Both the position numbers and the translations under genes were made by a program. Under the pieces are notes generated by a model. It searched no databases. It saw only the letters and a list, made by a program, of their open reading frames with translations, and was not told the DNA's origin. From the NCBI GenBank assembly GCA_045638525.1, contig JAZUBQ010000005.1, positions 62,001 to 126,000 of the forward strand: a DNA stretch of 64,000 nt. Direction: 5' to 3'. This document shows positions 53,334 through 61,605 of this stretch, one piece after another (the first letter of the stretch is position 1; each line of letters starts with the position of its first letter). This stretch comes from SIG452 sp045638525 (lineage in GTDB: Bacteria; Bacillota; Clostridia; UMGS1840).

Positions 53334-53861
53334 TCAATTAACGGTTGTGTTAACTTCTTTCTTGCGATAGCGTATCAATCCGATAATTGCAGAAATAATA
53401 GAGATTGTTTCAAAAACGATTCCACCATAAGAATGTTCGATAATATCGTAAATCAAAACCAATGTACAAGTTATCAACACACTTTTTCTAACATTCTGAA
53501 CATTCTTAAAGGATAAACACACCGTATTAATAACCAAACCGGAAATAATTAAAACAGATTGTATTCCGTTGGCTGAATAAATCCCCAACACAAGCATAAT
53601 ACAAGCAAACAAAATGGGAAACAATCTCGGTTTATAAAAACTTTTATCTTTGTGAAAATAAACAATATTACGAACAACGCCCACACCGTTTAACACAGCT
53701 GCCGGAATTGCTCCCAATAAATAATAGTGTACGGAAAACACTGCACAAATCATCAACTGCACCAACAGTAGTTGTTTATCGTTTTTTACCTGATAAGCAA
53801 TAAAGCCTAAGATAACTGCAACAACTCCAAGCGCTTGTCCTATCATTAATGAAATATCCAT
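53334..53861 (-). CDS. YgjV-family inner membrane protein
   Basis: A 175-residue protein with about five membrane segments. GVVAVILGFIAYQVKNDKQ and AVFSVHYYLLGAIPAAVLNGV match the YgjV (Imp-YgjV) family, which has no known function. It lies between the glycosidase and NSS genes on the same strand, with gaps of about 40 bases each. Confidence 0.88.
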   Translation of the reverse strand: MDISLMIGQALGVVAVILGFIAYQVKNDKQLLLVQLMICAVFSVHYYLLGAIPAAVLNGVGVVRNIVYFHKDKSFYKPRLFPILFACIMLVLGIYSANGIQSVLIISGLVINTVCLSFKNVQNVRKSVLITCTLVLIYDIIEHSYGGIVFETISIISAIIGLIRYRKKEVNTTVN

Positions 53862-53900
53862 TCAAAACCTCTTTCCCAGGTTATATCTTCCAACCCAAAA

Positions 53901-55358
53901 CTAAATTATAATTTTTTCAATTGTTTGGCTTTCAAATTTTAAATCCCCGTCAACATAAACTTTAAAACCTGCACCTTTTTGGTATCTGTCACCGGTTTTA
54001 TCCCATAAAATCGTCAAATATTTGCCATGATATAAAATTCCGTCAGCACAAAAATAGTCCAGATCAGTTTCCAAAAACAGAGGATTAATTTCAATTTTCT
54101 CATCATCTCTGGCTCTGACTCCTGCCAGACCATTTAACACCAAATCGCAATAAGTGGAATGATTGTAATGAGCACCTCTGGTTCTTTGCATTTCATCCCA
54201 ACCTAATTCTCTGATATTTTTACGAGTCAACCACTCCCCGGTAAAAGGATCCAGATTTTCATCTACATAGGGAACCTTCTCCCCTGCCTCATTAATGTCG
54301 TACTGAGAATTTGCATATAGATGTAATAAATTAAAATAATCTGTTTTAGCTAAAACATCCTGGTTATAATTATTTAAGAAGTTTCCAAGAGCGGTCAAAG
54401 TCTGAGCTGTTGCAAAGGGCCAAGAAGGTCCATTCCATAAGCAAACATGAGGAAACGCTCTCATAAAATCCCGATAGTTCTGTTCTACAGTCGTTGGACC
54501 ATAGGGTGCATAGAAATAATTTTTATCATTTAAAAATTTCCAAGCATCGTTTTTATCTTCGTCCGGCATATTAAAATACCAGGGAAGATATCCAATCAGT
54601 TCACGAATATCACAAAGCCAATATCCGTTTTTTCTATTTTTATAAAAAGATGCCTCATGATCCCAAAGCAACCAATCCATCTTTTGTTTTTGCTCTTTTG
54701 CTTCGGTTTCAAAATATTCTTTTTCTTCGGTTTTACCAAGTCTGTCCGCAATTTTAGATAAAGCGACCGCATCCCCATAGTGATATGAGTTAACGGAAGG
54801 ACGACAACCATTGCCGCTTGCGGAATATTCCATACCATCAAAATCGTCAACCTGATACAAAAGATTTGCACTCTCAGAAAAACTAAGTCTTTTTTTCCAG
54901 TTTTCGTAGTTTTCTTTCAAGGCTTCATAAAGAGATTCCACAAGAGAAAAATCACCTGTTACACTGCACATTCCATAAATTGCATCCGAAAACCAGGTGC
55001 TGTACTGCATCGGACTCGCTTCAGATTTGAACCAAAAACGTGCATAGTCATTCATATGCGTCTGATTATGCAACCATCTGCCTTCATACAGATGATGTCC
55101 CGCTCCGCAAACAATAGTCCCATAAATACCGCCCCAACAAACCTCCGGTGTAAACTCAGTAACAACATACCCAAGCGGTGTTTGCTTGATATGACTACAA
55201 AAGCTGTGCCAACGATAATAGTAAACCTCTTCGATTGCTTTATCTGAACTGTCAATCAGAGGAATCCCTACACAAAATGGAGAAATTCCGCTGATTTCGG
55301 ACGAATATCTTTCTTTTATATCATTTTCGTTTAAAATTGTATATTTGTAATTTTCCAT
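53901..55358 (-). CDS. (alpha/alpha)6-barrel glycosidase, MGH1-like/GH63-related
   Basis: A 485-residue cytoplasmic enzyme (no signal peptide). ATG 55358 is preferred over an upstream TTG. The fold is indicated by repeated aromatic helix segments such as YYYRWHSFCSHI, RPSVNSYHYGDAVALSKIADRLG, WNGPSWPFATAQTL and the trailing MQRTRGAHYNHSTYCDLVLNGLAGV, which resemble trehalase- and MGH1-like glycosidases. The likely catalytic acids are in DDFDGMEYSASG and the late glutamates, but I cannot assign them. It is the first gene of the locus and has a strong promoter. Confidence 0.83.
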   Translation of the reverse strand: MENYKYTILNENDIKERYSSEISGISPFCVGIPLIDSSDKAIEEVYYYRWHSFCSHIKQTPLGYVVTEFTPEVCWGGIYGTIVCGAGHHLYEGRWLHNQTHMNDYARFWFKSEASPMQYSTWFSDAIYGMCSVTGDFSLVESLYEALKENYENWKKRLSFSESANLLYQVDDFDGMEYSASGNGCRPSVNSYHYGDAVALSKIADRLGKTEEKEYFETEAKEQKQKMDWLLWDHEASFYKNRKNGYWLCDIRELIGYLPWYFNMPDEDKNDAWKFLNDKNYFYAPYGPTTVEQNYRDFMRAFPHVCLWNGPSWPFATAQTLTALGNFLNNYNQDVLAKTDYFNLLHLYANSQYDINEAGEKVPYVDENLDPFTGEWLTRKNIRELGWDEMQRTRGAHYNHSTYCDLVLNGLAGVRARDDEKIEINPLFLETDLDYFCADGILYHGKYLTILWDKTGDRYQKGAGFKVYVDGDLKFESQTIEKIII

Positions 55359-55429
55359 GGTTGTCTGCTCCAATCATTCAGATTAGTAACGATAATAATC
55401 AAAAGATTTTCCAATAATCTTCTTAGCAT

Positions 55430-55459
55430 ATTATAACACAGAAACATTCCATTTGTCAA
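55430..55459 (-). promoter_or_regulatory. Sigma-A promoter of the glycosidase locus
   Basis: Minus strand TTGACA (55459-55454) and TATAAT (55435-55430), 18-base spacer. The -35 box begins 4 bases after the terminator of the preceding protease gene. Confidence 0.83.
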
Positions 55460-55462
55460 ATA

Positions 55463-55500
55463 AAAAAACTTTACCAAAGCAGACTTTGGTAAAGTTTTTT
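55463..55500 (-). terminator. Terminator of the trypsin-like protease gene
   Basis: AAAAAACTTTACCAAAG (55463-55479) pairs with CTTTGGTAAAGTTTTTT (55484-55500) around a 4-base loop. The minus-strand T tract runs into the next promoter. Confidence 0.92.
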
Positions 55501-55545
55501 CTCAAATCATATAAACGAATCTTAATTTTATGGTGCAACAAAATC

Positions 55546-56949
55546 TTATGATTCATACGAAGGAATCATTGAAAAAATCACATCAAGGAAATTGGTTACA
55601 TAAGCTACCACTGAACGAACTGTCACCTCAAGAAAATGAATAGGATTACTCTTTTCCGGGGTGCTTTTTGCCTGACCGATTAAAGCATCAATATACGGAG
55701 TATCAGGATTTGCCTGTTTCACGTTTTCAAAACATTCTAATGCCGATGATCCATAGCCATCTTGCAACAACTGCAGACCTGTTAAAAAGTTTTTAGAAAC
55801 GGCATCCTGTCCAACAGAAAACTCATCCGATAAAAATCTTACATACTCAGCAGGAACCATATTCGCAAACCGCATATCGCCGGAAGAAGCGTATGTATTC
55901 AGCCCTTCTACTCTCAAGCAATCATCAACTGACGGTCCCCCACTACTACCGCTTGATATGTTTGTGTCAATACCGATGGCTTGATACTGGGAGTCTTTGA
56001 TGGGGGTCAATCTGGAAATTGCACCACTTGAAGTACTCAAAGACAAATTAGCTTCATCACTTCCGGTTGCTTTGAACACTTCATTTGCCACTCCGGGAAA
56101 TCCCGCAGAAACAATTTTACTATTGAGAGCCGGATAAGTGTCATCCAATGCCAATGCAACAAGATTGTTTGCTTCAATTTTCAGAATGGCGGTGTCCTGA
56201 GTCAGTCGATCGTCCCCAATCTGAGTACCTTCAGCGACAACGGATGCAACATAATGATTTGCTTCATCTTCAGAAGTGTCCCCTGCACAAGTTGGGAAAT
56301 ACACCTCTACCATCGCACTTTCACTGATAACATTCATATCCTTCATAGAAGCTAATGCGATAATCTCAAGCAATTCATCCAAACGTGCTTCATCCAACTG
56401 CATTGAATAGTTTTTAAGAGAAGCAACAATACTTAAAAGATCTTCATAAACGCCTGTTAACAAAGCAGACATATATACTTCGTTTTTTTCTTCTTCAGTC
56501 AGAGAAATCACATGAGAATTGGTTGCAAGATATCCATCTTCACTGATGACAACACCACTACCTGTATACGTCGGTGCAATCTCCACTTCTTTTTGTCTGC
56601 TGAGAACCAAGAAATCAGCAATATTTTCTTCCACCATTGAGATTGCATATTCTAATATTTCGTCGGTGGTATAATGATTTTTGTATTCATCCAACACATA
56701 AAGGAACCAGGTGGTAACTAAACTTTCATCCAGCGTAACCGGAGAATATCGAACCTTAGCATTATAAGTCATTCTGATTTGTGCCACCGTAGATTTTAAC
56801 GCATGACCAATCATCTCATCGTTATAATGAAAGCCGTCATCGTAACCATATTTTTGATACAACTCCACATTGGTGCAACCGGTCATCATTGTCAAAAGAA
56901 TCATAAGTGAGCAGATGATTGCTGTTATCTTAACAAATCGTTTCTTCAT
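55546..56949 (-). CDS. Trypsin-like serine protease lipoprotein with helical insertion
   Basis: A 467-residue surface protease. The lipobox MMTGC places C25 as the lipid-modified residue. The chymotrypsin-fold triad is complete: H146 (ATNSHV), D252 (DTAILKIE) and S336 (SSGSSGGPS). Between His and Asp there are about 105 residues, including an amphipathic helical stretch (about 150-215) much longer than in DegP-type proteases. No PDZ domain follows; instead a short TPR-like segment (about 395-435) and a hydrophobic C-terminal end are seen. It is a single-gene unit with its own promoter and terminator. The substrate is unknown. Confidence 0.88.
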   Translation of the reverse strand: MKKRFVKITAIICSLMILLTMMTGCTNVELYQKYGYDDGFHYNDEMIGHALKSTVAQIRMTYNAKVRYSPVTLDESLVTTWFLYVLDEYKNHYTTDEILEYAISMVEENIADFLVLSRQKEVEIAPTYTGSGVVISEDGYLATNSHVISLTEEEKNEVYMSALLTGVYEDLLSIVASLKNYSMQLDEARLDELLEIIALASMKDMNVISESAMVEVYFPTCAGDTSEDEANHYVASVVAEGTQIGDDRLTQDTAILKIEANNLVALALDDTYPALNSKIVSAGFPGVANEVFKATGSDEANLSLSTSSGAISRLTPIKDSQYQAIGIDTNISSGSSGGPSVDDCLRVEGLNTYASSGDMRFANMVPAEYVRFLSDEFSVGQDAVSKNFLTGLQLLQDGYGSSALECFENVKQANPDTPYIDALIGQAKSTPEKSNPIHFLEVTVRSVVAYVTNFLDVIFSMIPSYES

Positions 56950-57026
56950 TTTCTCCTCTCCCTACAATTTCAAGTCAATGTAATTCGTAAAAATCTTGCA
57001 TAAAACTAGATATTACCTTATACATT

Positions 57027-57055
57027 ATTGTAACACATATGGCAACATTTGTCAA
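57027..57055 (-). promoter_or_regulatory. Sigma-A promoter of the trypsin-like protease gene
   Basis: Minus strand TTGACA (57055-57050) and TACAAT (57032-57027), 17-base spacer. It directly follows the terminator of the exchanger gene and resembles the 55430-55459 promoter (shared TTTGACAAATG). Confidence 0.82.
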
Positions 57056-57060
57056 ATAAA

Positions 57061-57096
57061 AAAGACTTCATTAAAACTCATTTTAATGAAGTCTTT
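57061..57096 (-). terminator. Terminator of the Flx-fumarate reductase-exchanger operon
   Basis: AAAGACTTCATTAAAA (57061-57076) pairs perfectly with TTTTAATGAAGTCTTT (57081-57096), 6 bases after the exchanger stop, with a T run on the minus strand. Confidence 0.92.
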
Positions 57097-57102
57097 CAGA
57101 TA

Positions 57103-58359
57103 TTAGAATAAAATAATGATAAACTGAGAAACCAATACAACAGCAATCAATGCAATGGGATAGGTTGCTGCATATGCTGCTGCAACATCTTCAGTACCTG
57201 CAGTACCGATTAAGGTACCCAGTGCCGGGGTAGAAGTCATACCGCCGGTGATTGCACCTAAATTGTTTAACAGGCTCAATTTCAGCACATATTTTGCAAA
57301 AAGATATCCGATAATTAACGGAACTAAGGTCATAATGATACCATATACAAAGTACATTGCATCAAAATATGCAACGAAGTCAGCACCACCAGGAACGCCG
57401 GCACCTACTAAGAACAGAACCAGACCTAATTCACGGAACAGTTTTAAGGTATGCTGATCGGGCATCATATTTAATTTACCAATTCTGCCGAAGTGTCCGA
57501 ATACTAAGGATGCCAGTAAGCAACCGCCGGTAGTAGTCAAAGAGAAACAAGTTCCGGACAGCCCAGCGGAAGACATAGGAATTTTGATTCTACCTAAGAA
57601 TACACCAATCACTGCTGCCAGTGCAAATGCTGCAAAACCGTGACCATCTAAGCTTAATAATTTTCCGGTGAATACTTTTTTCTTACCTAAATCATCATCG
57701 CCCTGCACTAATTTTGCACGTTCTTCGTCCATATTAGCTTTAACCATTTTGGGAATCAGCTGAACGAACAGTACAACACCGATTACGCCGAAGATGTATG
57801 CAATCCCGTGACCAACGGAAACTAAGCTGGTCAGTTCAGGAGCAACGGTTGCTTTTGCTGCAGAGAATGCAGGAGTTGAGGTTAAAGAACCGGACAACAG
57901 ACCAACAATCATTGCAACGAAACCATCTAAAGAATCAATGGTTGCACCAAATCCGATTGCTTTCCCCATAAAAATACATCCAACAGCGGAAAGTCCACCG
58001 GCTAAAATAATGATAAAACCAAGTAACACATAAGATTTAAAGTTTTTCTTCATATTGCCGAAGAATTTGGGACCTGCGATGAAACCAACTGAGGTAACAA
58101 ACAGAATCAAACCTAAACTTTCAACAATTTCCAATGATTTTTCTCCAAAATCAACGCCGTTAAACACTAACTGATGTTCCAATGAGGGATAAAAGAATGC
58201 ACCGAATAACAATGCAATAACGAAAACGCCTGCATCCCCTAAGCAAACGCCTTTGATGGTGATTCTGCCCAATGCGTAACCAACAAATAAGATCGCAAAG
58301 ATACAGAACATTAAGTAGGTGATACCGGTAACAGGAATCACACCGCCGAATAAACTCAT
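57103..58359 (-). CDS. Aspartate:alanine exchanger (AspT/YidE/SucE) family transporter without RCK domains
   Basis: A 418-residue membrane protein. ATG 58359 is preferred, with AAAGGAAG before it. Two homologous membrane modules are visible, each with the family's SxTSTPA motif: GLLSGSLTSTPAFSAA and GAITGGMTSTPALGTL. The modules are joined by a charged linker of about 30 residues, whereas the common 550-residue form has two TrkA-C (RCK) domains there. Family members exchange aspartate with alanine or export succinate (SucE of Corynebacterium). Its place as last gene after a fumarate-reductase-type enzyme suggests dicarboxylate transport; that is inference. Confidence 0.87.
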   Translation of the reverse strand: MSLFGGVIPVTGITYLMFCIFAILFVGYALGRITIKGVCLGDAGVFVIALLFGAFFYPSLEHQLVFNGVDFGEKSLEIVESLGLILFVTSVGFIAGPKFFGNMKKNFKSYVLLGFIIILAGGLSAVGCIFMGKAIGFGATIDSLDGFVAMIVGLLSGSLTSTPAFSAAKATVAPELTSLVSVGHGIAYIFGVIGVVLFVQLIPKMVKANMDEERAKLVQGDDDLGKKKVFTGKLLSLDGHGFAAFALAAVIGVFLGRIKIPMSSAGLSGTCFSLTTTGGCLLASLVFGHFGRIGKLNMMPDQHTLKLFRELGLVLFLVGAGVPGGADFVAYFDAMYFVYGIIMTLVPLIIGYLFAKYVLKLSLLNNLGAITGGMTSTPALGTLIGTAGTEDVAAAYAATYPIALIAVVLVSQFIIILF

Positions 58360-58380
58360 ATTTTTCTTCCTTTCCGATTG

Positions 58381-58417
58381 ATTCCCCGAAGCTTCTTTCA
58401 TAGAATCTCCGGGGAAT
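58381..58417 (-). other. Large intercistronic hairpin between flavoprotein and exchanger genes
   Basis: ATTCCCCGAAGCTTCT (58381-58396) pairs with AGAATCTCCGGGGAAT (58402-58417) around a 5-base loop: about 16 base pairs with one mismatch and a G-T pair. No T tract follows on the minus strand, so it is more likely an RNA processing or stability element than a terminator. Confidence 0.6.
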
Positions 58418-58437
58418 TTCATATTCATTATTAAATT

Positions 58438-60036
58438 TTATCTTTCGTGACGAGCATACTGAGGCAGTAACATGGGAGATACGCTGTCAGTAGCAAGACC
58501 TGCTGCTTCCAATTCTTTTGCGTAAGCTTGAACATGGTCTAAATTCATAGCACCCAGTTCAACGTCTTTTGCTTTTCTTGCTGCAGCTTTACCAGCATTT
58601 CTACCGAATACGATAATATCCAGTAAAGAGTTACCCATCAGACGGTTTCTGCCGTGGATACCACCAACAGCTTCCCCTGCTACCAACAGGTTGGGGATGG
58701 CTTTGGTATAGCCTTCGCCGCCGATTTCCAGACCGCCGTTCTGGTAGTGGAGAGTGGGATATACCAAGATGGGTTCTTTTCTCATATCAATGCCGTAGTT
58801 TAAGTACATTCTGAGCATTGCGGGAATTCTTTTTTCGATGGTGCCTTCGCCACCTAAAATTTCAATCATAGGAGTATCCAGCCATACACCGGAACCTAAG
58901 GGAGTATCTACCCCTTTGCCATTTGCACATTCACGGATAATTGCGGATGCAGAAACGTCACGGGTTTCTAAGGGATGAGCGTAAGCTTCCCCGTCTTTGT
59001 TAACCAGCATTGCACCCAGGGAACGAACTTTTTCAGTTACCAATGCACCGAAAATCTGAGAGGGATATGCAACACCGGTAGGATGATACTGAATGGTATC
59101 CTGATACAGAAGCGGAGCACCTGCACGATAGCCTAAAATCAGACCGTCTGCGGTTGCACCATAGTGGTTAGAGGTGGGGAAATTCTGGTAGTGAAGTCTT
59201 CCTGCACCACCGGTTGCAATAACAACAGTTTTTGCTTTTGCAACTGCGAAATCACCGGTTTCCATATTCAGAAGAACTGCACCTGCAACCTGACCTTTGT
59301 CATCTTTAATCAGTTCTACTGCGGAAGTAAATTCCACAACAGGAATCTGACGATTGATAACTTCATCACGCAGAGTTCTCATAATTTCTGCACCGGAGTA
59401 GTCTTTACAAGCATGCATTCTCTTACGGGAGGTACCGCCACCGTGGGTAGTAACCATTCTGCCGTCTGCATCTTTATCAAACATAACGCCTAAATCATTT
59501 AACCAACGGATTGCATCAGGAGCTTCCATAACCAGACGTTTTAACAGTTCGGGACGAGCTGCAAAGTGCCCGCCGCCAAATGCATCCAGGTAATGCTGAA
59601 CGGGAGAGTCATTTTCTTTGTCTGCTGCCTGAATACCGCCTTCTGCCATCATAGTGTTAGCATCACCGATACGCAGTTTTGTAACGATCATAACGTTAGC
59701 GCCTGCTTCATGAGCTTCGATTGCTGCAGAAGAACCTGCACCACCGCCACCGATAACCAAAACGTCAACATCATAATCTACTTTGGATAAATCAATGTTT
59801 TCGTTTAACAAACGGCTGTTGGAGTGAATTAAATCAGTCAGTTCCAGAGGAGCTTTTTCACCTTTGTTGGGACCAATTTTGATTTCAGCAAAACCTTCCT
59901 TACGGTAGTCGGGATGATACTGTTCAAGGAGAGCCTGTTTTTCTTCCGCAGTCATTCTTCTGGGTTCGGTTTTCATACGTTCCGCTCTGGTAGCTTCTAC
60001 TTTTTTAATAGATTCACGCATAGATTCTGTAAACAT
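58438..60036 (-). CDS. Fumarate reductase/succinate dehydrogenase-type flavoprotein subunit
   Basis: A 532-residue flavoprotein. A long N-terminal extension (about residues 1-88) precedes the FAD motif GGGGAG (96-101). Active-site regions are intact: QYHPTGVAYP (histidine), ETRDVSASAI (arginine), LHYQNGGL and RLMGNSLLDI. The stretch that normally holds the FAD-linking histidine (SHT before AAQGG) reads ANTMMAEGG, so FAD is probably not covalently bound, as in thiol:fumarate reductase TfrA or L-aspartate oxidase. No membrane anchor gene is near. The iron-sulfur subunit lies 14 bases upstream. The substrate is most likely fumarate, but another enoate is possible. Confidence 0.92.
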   Translation of the reverse strand: MFTESMRESIKKVEATRAERMKTEPRRMTAEEKQALLEQYHPDYRKEGFAEIKIGPNKGEKAPLELTDLIHSNSRLLNENIDLSKVDYDVDVLVIGGGGAGSSAAIEAHEAGANVMIVTKLRIGDANTMMAEGGIQAADKENDSPVQHYLDAFGGGHFAARPELLKRLVMEAPDAIRWLNDLGVMFDKDADGRMVTTHGGGTSRKRMHACKDYSGAEIMRTLRDEVINRQIPVVEFTSAVELIKDDKGQVAGAVLLNMETGDFAVAKAKTVVIATGGAGRLHYQNFPTSNHYGATADGLILGYRAGAPLLYQDTIQYHPTGVAYPSQIFGALVTEKVRSLGAMLVNKDGEAYAHPLETRDVSASAIIRECANGKGVDTPLGSGVWLDTPMIEILGGEGTIEKRIPAMLRMYLNYGIDMRKEPILVYPTLHYQNGGLEIGGEGYTKAIPNLLVAGEAVGGIHGRNRLMGNSLLDIIVFGRNAGKAAARKAKDVELGAMNLDHVQAYAKELEAAGLATDSVSPMLLPQYARHER

Positions 60037-60050
60037 AATTTCTCTCCTCC

Positions 60051-60725
60051 TTACTTCTCAATTTCTCTGGTGTTATAGAGTTCTTTCATCTCGGTGATGG
60101 GTTTTTGCATAATCTGTTCGATTAACTCATCGTATTCACCTTTATTGATTTCAGCAACACGGCTTTTCAGATGCTCGGTTTCAGGAGCAATGTATTTACC
60201 GGTTAAACGACGAGCCAATACACCAACCAACGGATGAGAAATGCCTGCAGGACATCTGGTGGAACAGCATCCGCAACCTACACAGTCAAAGGATAATTCA
60301 GCACATTTTTCAAATTCGCCTCTCTGTGCATGAGCGATGTACTGCATAACATCTAAGTCCTGAGTACAAGCTTTGGTACAAGCATTACAACCGATACAGC
60401 TGTAAATTTCAGGATATAATTCCATCATTACCTGCTGATTGGGTTTGATTTCATTGATATCATAAATTCTTTTATCAGTGGGAAAGAACGGGATGCTTGC
60501 AACATACATTCCTTCCTGCACCTGAGTCTGACAAGCCAGACAGGTTTTTAATTCATTCTGTCCTTTGATACGGTAAATGGTAGCACAAGCACCACAAAAA
60601 CCGTGACGGCAGCCGCAACCTCTTTTTAAGGTGTAGCCTGCATATTCCATTGCAGTCATAATAGTTAAATCTGCAGGAACCTGATAGCGTTTGCCAAAGA
60701 AAAATACATTTACTTTATTTTCCAT
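60051..60725 (-). CDS. Fumarate reductase-type iron-sulfur subunit
   Basis: A 224-residue electron-transfer subunit. The N-terminal plant-type ferredoxin domain has CGCRHGFCGAC and a later CLAC for a [2Fe-2S] centre. The C-terminal domain has CIGCNACTKAC and CVGCGCCSTRC, each followed by further ligands, pointing to two cubane-type clusters. It lacks the CCG domain of thiol:fumarate reductase TfrB, so it must take electrons from another protein; the Flx-like subunits upstream are the obvious source. It is 14 bases before the flavoprotein gene. Confidence 0.9.
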   Translation of the reverse strand: MENKVNVFFFGKRYQVPADLTIMTAMEYAGYTLKRGCGCRHGFCGACATIYRIKGQNELKTCLACQTQVQEGMYVASIPFFPTDKRIYDINEIKPNQQVMMELYPEIYSCIGCNACTKACTQDLDVMQYIAHAQRGEFEKCAELSFDCVGCGCCSTRCPAGISHPLVGVLARRLTGKYIAPETEHLKSRVAEINKGEYDELIEQIMQKPITEMKELYNTREIEK

Positions 60726-60747
60726 AATTTAAACATTCCTTTCTGCA

Positions 60748-61605
60748 TTAGTACTCAGCGGGTAATTCGTCGATTTCATCGCAACGGAACACGGGACCGT
60801 CTTTACATACGTATTTGGAACCGATATTGCAACGTCCACATTTACCAACACCACATTTCATACGAAGTTCCAAAGTGGTGTACACCTGTTCTTTGGAAAA
60901 GCCCATTTCGATTAATGCTGCCAAAACGAATTTGATCATAATCGGTGGTCCGCATACCAATGCAGTTTTGTTGTTTTCAAAACCGAGTTCTTTCAAATAA
61001 GAAGGAACAAATCCAACATGACCGTCCCAACCGTCCTGTTCACGGTCGATGGTCAGATGTACGTTAATGCCCTCTTCTTTTGCCCAAACTTCCTGAATTT
61101 CTTTTAAGTATACCAAGTCATCCATACTTCTGGAACCGTATAAAATATCAACGGTACCATAGTTTGCTCTGTTATCAATTACATAGTTGATAACAGAACG
61201 CAGAGGTGCCAAACCAATACCACCTGCAATAAAGAGCAGGTTTTTACCTTTTAATTCGTCGGTTTCTACGGGGAAATTGTTACCATAGGGACCTCTTACG
61301 GTCAGTTCTTCACCTACTTCCATAGTATGAAGATAATCGGTTAACACACCACATCTTTTAATACTGAATTCCTGATATTCTTTATTGGTGGGAGAAGAAG
61401 TGATAGAGAACATTGCTTCCCCAACACCGGGAACGGAAACCATTGCACACTGACCGGGCAGATGTTCAAACAGTTTACCGCCTTCCGGAGCGTTCACACG
61501 GAAAGTTTTAACATCGGGAGTCTGCTGGGTAATGTGAGTAATAATGCCGATTTTCGGAACTAAAGTATCTTCGGTGTAATGTTCGTGACAGTTACAATCG
61601 CACAT
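60748..61605 (-). CDS. FlxA/AsrB-like FAD and NAD(P)H-binding oxidoreductase subunit
   Basis: A 285-residue protein of the ferredoxin-NADP reductase superfamily, like AsrB, hydrogenase gamma and FlxA. The FAD domain has EFSIKRCGVLTDYL and RGPYGNNFP, and the nucleotide domain has FIAGGIGLAPLRS. A C-terminal [2Fe-2S] motif reads KCGVGKCGRC with a further cysteine (YVC). The N-terminus is Cys/His-rich (CDCNCHEHY), which I do not recall as standard. It is the likely NAD(P)H entry point of the complex. Its start overlaps the FlxB stop by one base (TAATG). Confidence 0.9.
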   Translation of the reverse strand: MCDCNCHEHYTEDTLVPKIGIITHITQQTPDVKTFRVNAPEGGKLFEHLPGQCAMVSVPGVGEAMFSITSSPTNKEYQEFSIKRCGVLTDYLHTMEVGEELTVRGPYGNNFPVETDELKGKNLLFIAGGIGLAPLRSVINYVIDNRANYGTVDILYGSRSMDDLVYLKEIQEVWAKEEGINVHLTIDREQDGWDGHVGFVPSYLKELGFENNKTALVCGPPIMIKFVLAALIEMGFSKEQVYTTLELRMKCGVGKCGRCNIGSKYVCKDGPVFRCDEIDELPAEY

